64,000 nucleotides of DNA from Petunia secreta (Eukaryota; Streptophyta; Magnoliopsida; Solanales; Solanaceae). The DNA lies in the NCBI GenBank assembly GCA_029990175.1, contig JARKIP010000065.1, positions 22,112,501 to 22,176,500 of the forward strand. The letters run 5' to 3'. A program made the translations under genes and the position numbers. Below the pieces are notes generated by a model, which worked only from the letters and a program-made list of their open reading frames with translations, ran no database searches and was not told where the DNA came from. This document shows positions 55,040 through 64,000 of the stretch, in pieces (position 1 is the first letter of the stretch; each line of letters opens with the position of its first letter).

Positions 55040-55589
55040 TGATGCAATGTAACATGCGGAAGCAATAAAGTAAAGATAAAAACAAGACAAAGCTTGAATG
55101 ATTACCTAAGTAACACCGAGGAACCTACTCTCCATACACCTCGGGTGAATCTCAAGGGTCACCTATACTAAGAAACTATCCTTAAGAGATACCTGACTCT
55201 TGCAAATAGATTGATCAAGAGTAGGCGGTCCGCCCTTTTTGTAGAGGCGGTCTGCCTGCTGAAACTTCAGAGAGTTTAAAAATTAACACTTAGCCAAATT
55301 TCGAGCCAAAAGTGAAGTAGGCGGTCCGCCCACTTTAATAGGCAGTCCGCCCACTTTAAGAGGCGGTGTGCCTCATCCTGGAGCATGTGGAGGAGTGTCA
55401 AAATAAGCTTGGGGTGCTCCTCCTTGGTGACTAGGGGGTCCTCCCTCAAGGGTGCTCAAGTACATGACCTTCAAATCACTTCCGGAGCTCCTATCTTCCA
55501 CGCCTTTCCATACCAAGTATAGATGAGCATCTTGGATCTCTTTAGCTTGCCTCCAAGTGAATGATCTTAAGGCAATTTGGATTGCATCA
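55040..55589 (-). repeat. 5' LTR of E2
   Basis: The LTR starts TGATGCAATG and ends TTGCATCA. It pairs with 8586-9431 but lacks about 300 bp in the middle (joined near 55216), removing its TATA region. Palindromes remain at about 55217-55375. Confidence 0.85.
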
Positions 55590-55594
55590 AATGT

Positions 55595-55770
55595 TGAGGC
55601 GCTCCACCTTGCCCGCCCTCGCATGTGCTCAAGCGCATAATCTACAAATCACTTCTGAAGCTTCTATCTTCTTCTTCTTCTAAGATCTTCCAAAACAAGT
55701 GAGGTGAGCATCTTGAATCTCCTTAGCTTTACTATGATTGAATGGTCTTGAGGCAATTTGAATTGTATCA
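55595..55770 (-). repeat. Right piece of the E0 3' LTR
   Basis: It ends TTGTATCA next to the polypurine-like CCTGCCCTTCTTGAG and continues the LTR piece at 8380-8585 across E2. It contains GGCGCTCCACC and the coding-like end of pol. Confidence 0.75.
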
Positions 55771-58354
55771 TCCTGCCCTTCTTGAGTAGATTTCGTCCTC
55801 GAAATCAGGGCATCGTCTTCTAAGGTATCATCACCTGCATCACAAAGAGTCAAGTCAGCAATATTTAAAGTGCTACAAACATTGTTCTCACCGGGCAAGT
55901 CAAACACATGTGCATTGTTGTTGATCTTTGATAGCACTTGGAATGGTCCATCTCCTCGTAGTGCCAACTTCCCCTTCCTATGGCTTGGAAATCTCACCTG
56001 GCAGAAGTGCAACCGAACGCAATCACCTTTCTTGAGTTCCACCTCCTTTCTTCCCTTATTCTTCTTTGATTCCACCTTTTCATAGGCTTCCTCGAGGTTC
56101 TTCTTCACTTTAGCATGAAGCTCAAGCAAATCCTTTGCCCGGCTCTTACCTTCAAAATTAACAATCGCATCCATTTGAAAAGGGGTAAGATCAAGTAAAA
56201 TCAAAAAGATCAAGTAAAATTAAAGGACTAAAGCCATAAACACACTCAAATGGAGTTATGCCAATCATTCTATGCAAAGTACAATAATATGCAAACTCCA
56301 TGAGTGGAAACCTATCAATCCATATCCCTGTCTTACCTTTGGTCATATCTCGAAGTACAGCTCCCAAGGTTCGGCTCACCAGCTCAGTTTTCCATCGGTT
56401 TGAGGGTGGTAGGACGTAGAGAACAATAATTTGGTGCCAAGAGTACCCCGCAAGCACCTCCAAAAATGGATAAGGAACATAGAGTCCCTATCACTCACAA
56501 TGGTACGAGGAACCCCATGCAACTTTAACACATTATCAATGAACAAAGAATCTACATGTTGTGCATCATTACTCTTTTTGCATGGAATGAAGTATGCCAT
56601 TTTGGAGTACCTATCAATGACAACATAAATGCTATTGTGTCCTCCTCTAGTCCGTGTCAATCCCACAACAAAATCCACAGTAATATCAACCTACGGACTA
56701 ATAGGTACCGGCAAAGTAGTGTACAAGCCATGGGTGTTTGACCTAGACTTAGCCTTCTTGCAATCTAAACAAGCATTGCAAAAGTGTTCAACAAGAGACC
56801 TCATTTTAGGCTGATGAAATTGCTGTTTGAGTATGGTTAAAGTCTTGTACAAGCAAAAGTGACCCATCAAGCCCCCACAATGTGCTTCACGCACAAGCAA
56901 TTCTCTTCATGAGGACTCGCGTACACACACTCTCCCTTTCTTGGAGATGTAGCCATCTACCTATTGGTACTTCTCCACCCTTTCCCCTCTCACTAGAGCA
57001 TCATGAATGCTCTTTAGCTTTGGGTCATGTTCATACATCAATTTAACGCTCTCAAAACCCATAACCCTTGAAGCAAGAATGGTAGCTAGAGCAAACTTTC
57101 TAGAAAAGTGCATCGACTAAAACATTTTTTCGTTCCCCTTGTAATGAATTACATAAGGGACACTCAATGAACTCTACCCACTTGCATACCTCTTGTTCAA
57201 CTTCTCTTGGCCCCTAAGATGTTTGAGTGACTTATGATCACTCTTAATCACAAATGGCCAAATATAGTGTTGCTAATGAGCTAGAGCTCTCACTAGGGCA
57301 TACAACTCCTTGTCATATGTAGAATAATTCAAGGTTGCACCCTTCAACTTCTCACTAATGTAGGTAATGGATTTCCCATCTTGCATGAGAATGCCTCCAA
57401 TACCAACCCCCGAGGCATCACATTCAACCTCAAATGCCTTTCAAAAGTCGAGTAATTGCAACAAAGAGGCGGTATTCAACCTACCTTTCAATTCTTGGAA
57501 AGCCGTCTCTTGAGGCTCTCTCCACACAAATAGTTTGTCTTTCTTCACCAGCTCGGTGAGTGGTGGAGCAATGGTGCTAAATTCCTTGACAAATCACCTA
57601 TAGAAACTAGCAAGGCCATGGAAACTCCTAACATGAGAAACAGTAGTAGAAGTAGGCCAATCTAAAATGGGCGCAACTTTGGACTCATCAACCTCCACAC
57701 CATTGGCACTAACAACAAAACCAAGAAAGACAGTCTTTTCAATACAAAAGGAAAACTTCTTGAAGTTGCATAGAGCTTCTCTGCTCTTAGCACCTCAAGG
57801 ACTCGCCTCAAGTGGACAACATGATCATCTATTGACTTGCTATATATCAAGATATCATCAAAATAGAAAACTACAAATTTGTTGATAAATGATTTCAAGA
57901 CATGCTTCATTGACCTCATAAAATTTTTAGGTGCATTGAAGAGGCCAAAAGGCATCAGCAATAATTCATTGAGACCAAACTTGGTTTTGAATGAGGTTTT
58001 CCACTTATCACCCGGTTTCATTCGAATCTGGCGGTAGCCGGACCTAAGATCTAGCTTAAAAAAGAACAACTCAATTCATCAAACATGTCATCAAGTCTAG
58101 GAATAGGATGACAATACTTTACCGTTATCTTGTTGAACGCATGGCAATCAACACACATCCTCCATGTTCCGTCCTTCTTTGGCACAAACTCTCACGAACC
58201 AAGCCTTTGTTGAGCAACTCATCCACTTGCTTTTGCAAATCTTTTGTATCTTCAAGATTGCTCCTATAGGCCGGCTTGTTTTGGATTTGGTACCCCGGGA
58301 TAAAATCAATTTGGTGCTCAATCCGCCTCAAAGGAGGAAGACCACTAGGCATAT
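55680..58354 (-). pseudogene. E0 pol: RT, RNase H, integrase
   Basis: RT lies at about 58340-57620: HQIDFIPGYQIQNKPAY, KTKFGLNELLLMPFGLFNAP and FYFDDILIYS. RNase H at about 57480-57130 is heavily broken. The integrase zinc region is near 56900-56740 (CNACLDCKKAKSRSN). The core spans 56678-56300: MDFVVGLTRTRGGHNSIYVV, SDRDSMFLIHFW and HPQTDGK, where the GQTE region is damaged. The C-terminal part has ELHAKVKKNLEEAYEKVESK, GPFQVLSKINNNAHVFDLPG and ALISRTKSTQEGQDDTIQIA running into the LTR. At least eight stops or frameshifts are visible. It is the same family as E5 but older. The mini-element P cuts it at 58355. Confidence 0.85.
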
Positions 58355-58925
58355 TGATGCGGGGCAACTCGAGCAACCATCCAAAAGCACTATCCAAGGC
58401 CAAGGAAGAGCACTTTAAGGTCACGCATTGGAACACCATGGAACGAGGAGCATCCGGGACACATTTCGAGGCGTTCCAAGAAGCTTCAGAAAGAGGCGGA
58501 CCGCCCACAGAAGGAGGCGGACTGCCTAGTGAGTGTTGGCTCTCTGGACTTTTGGAGGCGGGCGCCTAGTTAGGGTAGGCGGACCGCCTACCCCCTGGGA
58601 AAGAGTGTTTGACACAAATGATATGACCGAGGAGAGAAAGGGTACCTATGTTATTTCTACCTTTGAGGCATATACTTCTACTTGGGCGGTAGGCGGTCCG
58701 CCTCCCCCAACTAGGCGCCTGCCTCCAAAAGTCCAGAGAGCCAACACTCACTAGGCGGTCCGCCTCCTTCTGTGGGCGGTCCGCCTCTTCCTGAAGCTTC
58801 TTAGAACGCCTCGAAAGGTGTCCCGGATGCTCCTCCTTCCATGGCGTTCCAATGCATGACCTTGAAGTGCTCTTCCTTGGCCTTGGATGGTTCTTTTGGA
58901 TGGTTGCTCGAGTTGCCCCGCATCA
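58355..58925. mobile_element. P: 571-bp palindromic mini-element with inverted U3 arms and 5-bp target duplication
   Basis: Both ends read TGATGCGGGGCAACTCGAGC inward. Arms of about 240 bp (58355-58598 and 58684-58925) are inverted copies with only scattered differences. Each arm is the U3 part of an E1/E4-like LTR with GGCGGACCGCC palindromes. The loop is a gag fragment on the + strand (DTNDMTEERKGTY, about 58607-58690). CATAT flanks both sides (58350-58354, 58926-58930). Deleting P with one copy restores the E0 pol reading (LEDMPSGLPP), so it arrived by integration rather than by local rearrangement. It has no coding capacity of its own and no primer site. Confidence 0.9.
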
Positions 58926-59290
58926 CATATCCTCCAGGAACATGTCCTCAAAATCCTACATAACATTCTCAAAAGCACTAGGCCTAAAGGTTAGGGTTAG
59001 TAGCATAACCACTATCGAAAGTCAAAACCATACCATTGTGCACTAGACAAAAAAGCAATTTTGTGCCATCATTACCTCTCAAGAACTCACCCGGTTGCAT
59101 CATGGTAAACATGTTACCGGTGAGAGATGGTAGAGTCAATTGACTCTCGGCCAAAGGCTTAGTCACTATGGGGGACTTAGCTTTAGCCCTCTTTTAATTC
59201 TTTTATGCGCCTATAATCATCACTTACTTGCTTAGGCATCAAGGGCTTAAGTAGGTACTTCTTGCCCTCATGCTTAGTGATACCGACCAT
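58926..59290 (-). pseudogene. E0 pol, segment between protease and RT
   Basis: The frames carry KHEGKKYLLKPLMPKQVSDD, MTKPLAESQLTLPS and MMQPGEFLRGNDGTKLLFCL, collinear with E5 and E8 between protease and RT. Stops near 59183 and 58984 break it. It is cut at 59290 by E9 and resumes at 63730. Confidence 0.8.
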
Positions 59291-61198
59291 TGAACGAGTG
59301 CACACATGACTACTATGGGTCCAACAAACATGCCAACAACATAACAAACTCAAAACATGAGAACAACCACCCCAAGACAACTCAAATGCACAAAGTCGAC
59401 TCATTGCAACCATGCTCCCACAAAGTCATCCCTACCTACTCAACCAAGAAGCCACGACTTCACCTATCTCATGTAAACCGTGTGCCCTCACCAATAATGA
59501 AGCAAGAGAGTGTCCCCCAAATATCACACACAACAATGAATATATAGAATAGAACGGGGAAAATAGCACAGAAAGAATTCACTCACTCTCATGTAAAGCT
59601 CACATGTCACACATGATGTACCATAGGCTTGCCCGTAGTGTAGGACTCCACTATTATAGGCTCACTCCAATCGGGATTAACTAGGACTTTAAAGGGTTGT
59701 AATGTAGGCTAAGGGGCTGGTAGGATACACATGCATAATAGTGACTATCTCCCTAAGCACTTTAATACATCACATTCAATTTAAGCACATATCTCATCAA
59801 AGCCACCCCATTCACCACCCAACAAATTTCACACACACCTTTTTCAACAAGTAGAAATTTTTCTTTTAAGAACAACAGTAGCAAGGATGGATATTCATTT
59901 CTTTTTTTCTTTTTTTTTCAATTTTTCAGCTTTTTTTTTTTCATTTGTTTTTTTTTTCTATTCAATTCTTTCCAAACCTTTCCAATGCTCCTTCAACTAC
60001 TACAAAATTTATCAAGTTCTCCCCTCATTGGTTCTACTCAAAAACCTCTCAATACTTCAACCACAAACTCTACAATAATATAAAATTATCAATTAAAGTG
60101 TTTAAGGAGTAAAGGGTCAAAAGAAAGCAATTTAGAACAAATGGGTAGGCTTGCGGTGTGGGTGCCAACAAAATGTCAAAGGGATCACAACAATCAAGAG
60201 TGCATATAAGGGTAGGCAAATCAAGGTAAAAGGCTTATCCAAGAAGGCATGTATCATCTCCCGACTAGAGCAAACCTAGGATTTTGCTTTGCACACACGC
60301 AGGGCAAGTTCTAGACACCAATATGCAACATGGAGTACAATAAGAATATGCCTCACAACACACATTGCACACGATCTACACAAAATGGCTCCATGACAAC
60401 TCTCAATCAAGCAAATAGGGTGCAACTTGTGGGAATTTAAGCACTAATGCACAAAGGTTCACAACAAAGTCAAGTGAGTGGATTAAAGCATCTCAAGGGG
60501 GTCATTCAATTTTTTCTAGGGATGCATCACAATCTTTAAAACCAAAACAACACCACAAGTATCACATGCAATAAGTTCAAGTCCACCGGTATCAAACAAA
60601 TCGAAGGCACATAGCATTCTACCTATTTCTTTCGTCTGGGGCCACCTTTAACTAACTACTCTAATCCTAAAAAGAAAGAAAATAAAAAAAAAAAACTACC
60701 CGGTCCAAAGGCCTCCACGTGGAAAAGAACCGAGGCCATAAGAAAAACCACAGGGTGGATGACATGTACCACTACAAAGCCTATAAAGAAAATCTTTTTG
60801 CATTTTTTCTAATTAAAAAAAAAAAAGCAAATACTAAAAAGAAAAAAAAAGTGTCAAGTGGCAAAAGAAAAATCCTCACGGTACATGCATCCCTAACCTC
60901 AAAAATAAAGGAGAGTACCCCCACCCCACACTTAAATCAAGCAATGTCATCAGTGCAAATATAGAATACATGAGGTAAGGGAACTTCCCTGAAGGCCAAA
61001 TGGCCTAGCCCTTGGTGCTAGAATCCTCCAAGCTTCCGTATAACATGAGGTACTCAGACTTCCCCCAACAGGTCATCAATATTAGGCAGGAGTGAGGACG
61101 CCCCACACTTAAACTTGACATTACATAAACCTGCAATCCAAAGAATCACCTAAAGTAATATACAACTATAATAATAAAATAAAAATAAATAAAATTAA
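59291..61198 (-). other. E9 non-coding 3' region
   Basis: No supported gene lies here. It holds T- and A-runs (about 59900-59965, 60680-60700, 60818-60850) and text such as GGGTGCCAACAAAATG. The composition differs from the gypsy elements around it. Confidence 0.55.
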
Positions 61199-61210
61199 AG
61201 CAAGCAAATT

Positions 61211-61242
61211 GGGTTGCCTCCCAAGAAGCGCTTCATTTAACG
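61211..61242 (-). other. Conserved motif after the E9 ORF
   Basis: The + strand carries GGGTTGCCTCCCAAG followed by AAGCGCTTCATTTAACG. On the element strand this reads CTTGGGAGGCAACCC, which I recall as a frequent block in Tat/Athila-type elements. Its role is not known to me. Confidence 0.5.
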
Positions 61243-61273
61243 TCGCGGCACGACGAAGACAACTTCATCACTT

Positions 61274-62257
61274 TTACCTCCACCTTGAATTTATGAATTG
61301 AATCCCCAACTTTGCCTCAAGCTTATGAATATGGTATTGGGGTGGTGGCAAAAATACATAAGGACCAAGTAACCATTGTCGCATTTTACACTTCTTGGCC
61401 TTTAAATGAGGGATGTCATTTTGTCTCCTAGGCATCACAAACTTTAAAATATAGGCACCTTGTTCCTCCTCCTTTGGTTTCTTCATAGGCTCGGGTGGCT
61501 CAATTTTGATGTCACCATCCAAACACAATGTTGGAAAATGATTGGAATGAGGTCCAATGCGCTTCAATTCTAAAATTGCATTACTTTTGATACCCTCACT
61601 TGCACACACACTAGAGTCCTCAAATATGATGTTTTCATTTACCTCACTTGACTCTAATGTGATTTCCTCAACTTCGGCATCATCAACTAATATTGGTTCG
61701 AATGGTAGAAATTCCACTTTTTGCTCCTCAAATTGGTTCCTAAGCTCTTCTATCTCAAATCTACTATTCACGACAATTGATAATTGGGCATTAGACACCT
61801 CAACCATATCACTCAAATTCGCATCCAAGTCGTGAATAGCTAAACCAAATTGATCAATTTCTTGTGTGAGCTCCACTCTTTCTTCCATAAATTGCCTCAT
61901 CATATTTGTTATTCCCTTAGAGAAATCCTCATATGCTTCAAAGAGTTTGGTGTGCTCCATTATCCAAGTTTCGCTAACAACCTGCAGTTTATCGCTCCTA
62001 TCAAACTCATAAACACTATTAGAATCATCACACCTATTTATTGGGGAAAGAGTATGACACTTAGGACAAGAATTTCACAGACCACCACACAATTTGCAAA
62101 AGTTCCAGTCAAAGGTTGTAGAAAATTCACATAACCAGTCCCGAAGGGTTGAAAGACTCGGACAATTTTCCCAAAAGTGATGTCCTCCACAAAGTAGACA
62201 AGAATCAATAAAATTTGAGCAACCATCATTCGACCCACTTTTATTAAAAGATGCCAT
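61274..62257 (-). pseudogene. E9 gag-like protein with Cys-rich N-terminus, one in-frame stop
   Basis: ATG 62255-62257 (MASFNKSG) starts a frame of about 327 codons. CLLCGGHHFWENC resembles a zinc knuckle with slightly altered spacing, and CKLCGG followed by CPKCH may form a second zinc-binding pair. An in-frame TGA near 62075 lies between the Cys pairs. From MEHTKLFEAYEDFSKG on, a helix-rich, probably coiled-coil segment (to about 61740) is followed by an acidic part and a basic end (PRRQNDIPHLKAKKCKMRQW). I infer a gag-like product from the position after a primer site and from the knuckle. No enzymatic domain is visible. Confidence 0.6.
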
Positions 62258-62363
62258 GTTAACTAGTAATACCATAATAAACTAAAAATAAAATAATAAA
62301 AAAAAAATTAAACCTGAATAGAAAATAATAAATTGTTCAAAAAGAAAACAGTCAATTATTTAG

Positions 62364-62380
62364 TCCCCGGCAACGGTGCA
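62364..62380 (-). other. Primer-binding site of E9 (tRNA-Asp type)
   Basis: The element strand reads TGCACCGTTGCCGGGGA, matching the TGGCGCCGTTGCCGGGGA site used by Athila/Tat elements except near its start. Confidence 0.7.
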
Positions 62381-62387
62381 AAAAACT

Positions 62388-63729
62388 TGTTGCTCCCAAT
62401 GCACACGCAAGTATACGTGGTCGACAAGTAATAAAGTGATAAGTAGAGTATCGTTCCCACGAGGACAATTCAGACTGGACTCCTAACAAACAATTTCTTA
62501 ACAACTATTCAGGGATCTTTTCCAAATACTGAGAATATTATCAACTAAAAAACAGTAATTTAAATGGTGGAAATTCGGTCAAACAATGGAGCAGTCTTTG
62601 GTTGTAAACAATATTAATGAGACGGTCCAGGGTCAGAGCTACGACCAATCCGGTTGAGTTTTCCAATTGATTCCATTCCTCGAATCTCGGATTACTAACT
62701 AACAGGTTAAATGTACCCGTAAAAACCTTTCGATTCTTCACGGTCTATGCAGGCTACTCCAATCCCTATATGTCTATGTGTTGAATCACGTGCACGCATT
62801 AATGAATTCTGTGATTAGTCAAGCTAGGCAGCAAGTATATGTCTATCCTACTCACAAATTGGTTCCCCGATGCCCAGGTTCACAATCTAGCCCTACTCTT
62901 TCTTATTGCGTTCATAAATTCCCTCTTTCAAGTTCAATCTAAGAACCATAGATAATGCCTAATTATCGGGCCCTAATAATTAAACAAGTGAAATTAAGAA
63001 AGAATAAATAATCTGTTATGGGATTCAACATATGGAATTCAATCTTTAAACATCAACCTTCATGAAACTCTCTAACCCTAAAACGAACAAACTATAGAAT
63101 TAAAGAGAAGAATAAGAGAAAGAGAGAAAGAACTTGTTTAGAAGACATCTAGGGATCCTCCCCTCTTCTCCAAAATCTCCCGAAATCTCGACCCCCTATC
63201 AAAAACTAAGTAGAAAGGTATTTATAATGTTTACAAAAGCCTAGCAATTAGTTACGCCTAAGCCTAGATGAAATAGGACTTCTAAAACCACTCCAGGGGC
63301 GCTATAGCAGCGCCCCGCGCCTCAAACCGCGTGGAACCAAGCAGAGGACGTCGAATCTTGCACGTAACGGCCATGCCCCGCGTCCCAAAATTCGGAAGAA
63401 AATTGGGTGCGGCAGTGCGCGCCTCCAAACGCGCTCACACTGGGCGCTGTAATGGGCGCCCCGCGCCACCAAACGCGCCAGCTAATTCTCTGCTTTCGTC
63501 GTTCGCAACTTGCTTCGTTCCGTGCCTTCGCGTGCTCGATCCAATCCTCAATCCAAATTCAATCTTTTCTTGCTCGATTATGGTTTTCAAAGCTCCAATT
63601 GCACCTCACAACATCCTACAAGTCACACGACACAAAATCAGTGCAAAATCACATTCGTGAACTAGAAAACGGGCGAATAAAGTACTCAAACGTGAGGAAA
63701 TATAGGCATAAAATGCCAAACATCACATA
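62388..63729 (-). repeat. 5' LTR of E9
   Basis: The LTR starts TGTTGCTCCC seven bases from the primer site. TATA box TATTTATA at 63219-63226. GC-rich hairpins include GGGGCGCT/AGCGCCCC (63296-63316) and GGGCGCC blocks to about 63480. The outer end reads CACATA, a probable CA to TA change. Confidence 0.7.
63219..63226 (-). promoter_or_regulatory. TATA box in E9 LTR
   Basis: TATTTATA on the + strand (TATAAATA on the element strand), upstream of the transcribed part. Confidence 0.5.
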
Positions 63730-64000
63730 ACCATGCAAGTATTGGCTCGCCATCATGAACGACACATCTATCTTATTGCCAAGGTCTACCAAACAAGAGA
63801 TGGAAAGCTTGCATTGGCACAACATCAAACATGAGTTGACCTTGATATTTCCCAATCTTGAACTTTATCATGACTTGCTTCACCACCTTCAACTCTCAAC
63901 ACTCATTCAACCATTGCAATCGGTACGGATATGGATCTTTTAGAGTAGGAAATTTTAATTATGACACCAACGATTGGCTCACCATATTAGTACAACTACC
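63730..64000 (-). pseudogene. E0 protease domain, runs off the window
   Basis: The reading from the right edge is GSCTNMVSQSLV, then LQWLNEC, KVVKQVMIKFKIGKYQGQ, MFDVVPMQAFHLLFGRPWQ and CVVHDG, collinear with the protease of E5 and E8. The catalytic Asp lies just outside the window. At least three stops are present. Confidence 0.8.

Larger units (their letters stand above)
8586..55589 (-). mobile_element. E2: non-autonomous Ty3/gypsy element, split by E3 and E5
   Basis: Left LTR 8586-9431, internal segments 9432-10996 and 16834-18957, right LTR 55040-55589. Flanks AGTGT (8581-8585) and AATGT (55590-55594) differ at one base and look like an aged target duplication. E5 landed exactly between the E2 primer site and its right LTR. 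Deleting E5 with one CCAAC copy restores the normal join of primer site to TGATGC. Like E1, E3 and E4 it lacks RT and integrase. Confidence 0.85.
59291..63729 (-). mobile_element. E9: Tat/Athila-like non-autonomous element, no 3' LTR visible
   Basis: 5' LTR 62388-63729, tRNA-Asp-type primer site 62364-62380, one broken ORF 61274-62257, and a long AT-rich non-coding 3' part. ACCAT flanks the unit (59286-59290 and 63730-63734), and removing it restores the E0 reading (GRANTCMVGITKHEG). The left end (TGAACGAGTG) does not match the LTR, so the 3' LTR is missing or replaced even though the target duplication is present. No protease, RT or integrase is seen. Confidence 0.75.

Noticed and set aside
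59887..60078. Phe-rich hydrophobic frame suggesting a membrane protein
   Set aside because: It derives from T-runs in the non-coding part of E9.
63331..63730. Arg/Pro-rich frames near the right end
   Set aside because: They lie in the GC-rich part of the E9 LTR and have no domain or conservation.

Overview
The window is a stretch of flowering-plant heterochromatin, almost entirely nested LTR retrotransposons. I infer a plant (probably a eudicot; a Solanaceae feel is only an impression) from a FAR1/FHY3-type pseudogene, a Tekay/Del-type chromovirus with a chromodomain, a Tat/Athila-style element with a tRNA-Asp primer site, and low GC content. I see no intact host gene, rRNA, tRNA or CRISPR. 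Nearly every coding region is a decayed polyprotein.

Layout. A FAR1-related pseudogene (833-3258, +) is followed by E1 (3324-7738, -), a non-autonomous Ty3/gypsy element, and by about 640 bp of unassigned, partly duplicated sequence. From about 8380 to the right end the window is one nested stack. The outermost element is E0 (-), an autonomous-type Ty3/gypsy element whose pol lies at 55680-59290 and 63730-64000. E2 (8586-55589, -) sits in E0's LTR. E2 is split by E3 (10997-16828, -) and by E5 (18958-55034, +). E5, an autonomous-type element, is split by E4 (20645-24243, -) and by E6 (28352-53295, -), the Tekay-type chromovirus. E6's left LTR is split by a 15-kb block (29577-44565) made of + and - copies of the autonomous family in a large inverted arrangement (E7p, E8, E7m). 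On the right, E0's pol is interrupted by a 571-bp palindromic mini-element P (58355-58925) and by E9 (59291-63729, -), a Tat/Athila-like non-autonomous element. Target-site duplications support most joins: CCAAC (E5), ACTCC (E4), CTTAC (the 15-kb block), CATAT (P), ACCAT (E9), near-matches for E2 and E3, and about AGAA for E6. Removing an insert restores the reading of the host element at the E3, E5, E4, E6, P and E9 joins.

How the parts relate. E0, E5, E7 and E8 encode gag, protease (PR), reverse transcriptase (RT), RNase H and integrase. Their pol frame runs through the polypurine tract into the 3' LTR. E1, E2, E3 and E4 share that LTR/primer/PPT logic, a protease or protease-like domain and the last residues of pol. 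In place of RT-RNase H-integrase they carry about 450-550 codons that I do not recognise, with motifs conserved in all four. E4 keeps this as an 866-codon open frame. They look like non-autonomous partners that depend on the autonomous family for replication.

Other notable signals are: short GC-rich palindromes (type AGGCGGTCCGCCT) clustered in U3 of the LTRs and again in the 5' leader of the same elements; P, a foldback with two inverted U3 ends and a perfect 5-bp target duplication; and tandem hairpins with covarying stems in the E6 LTRs.
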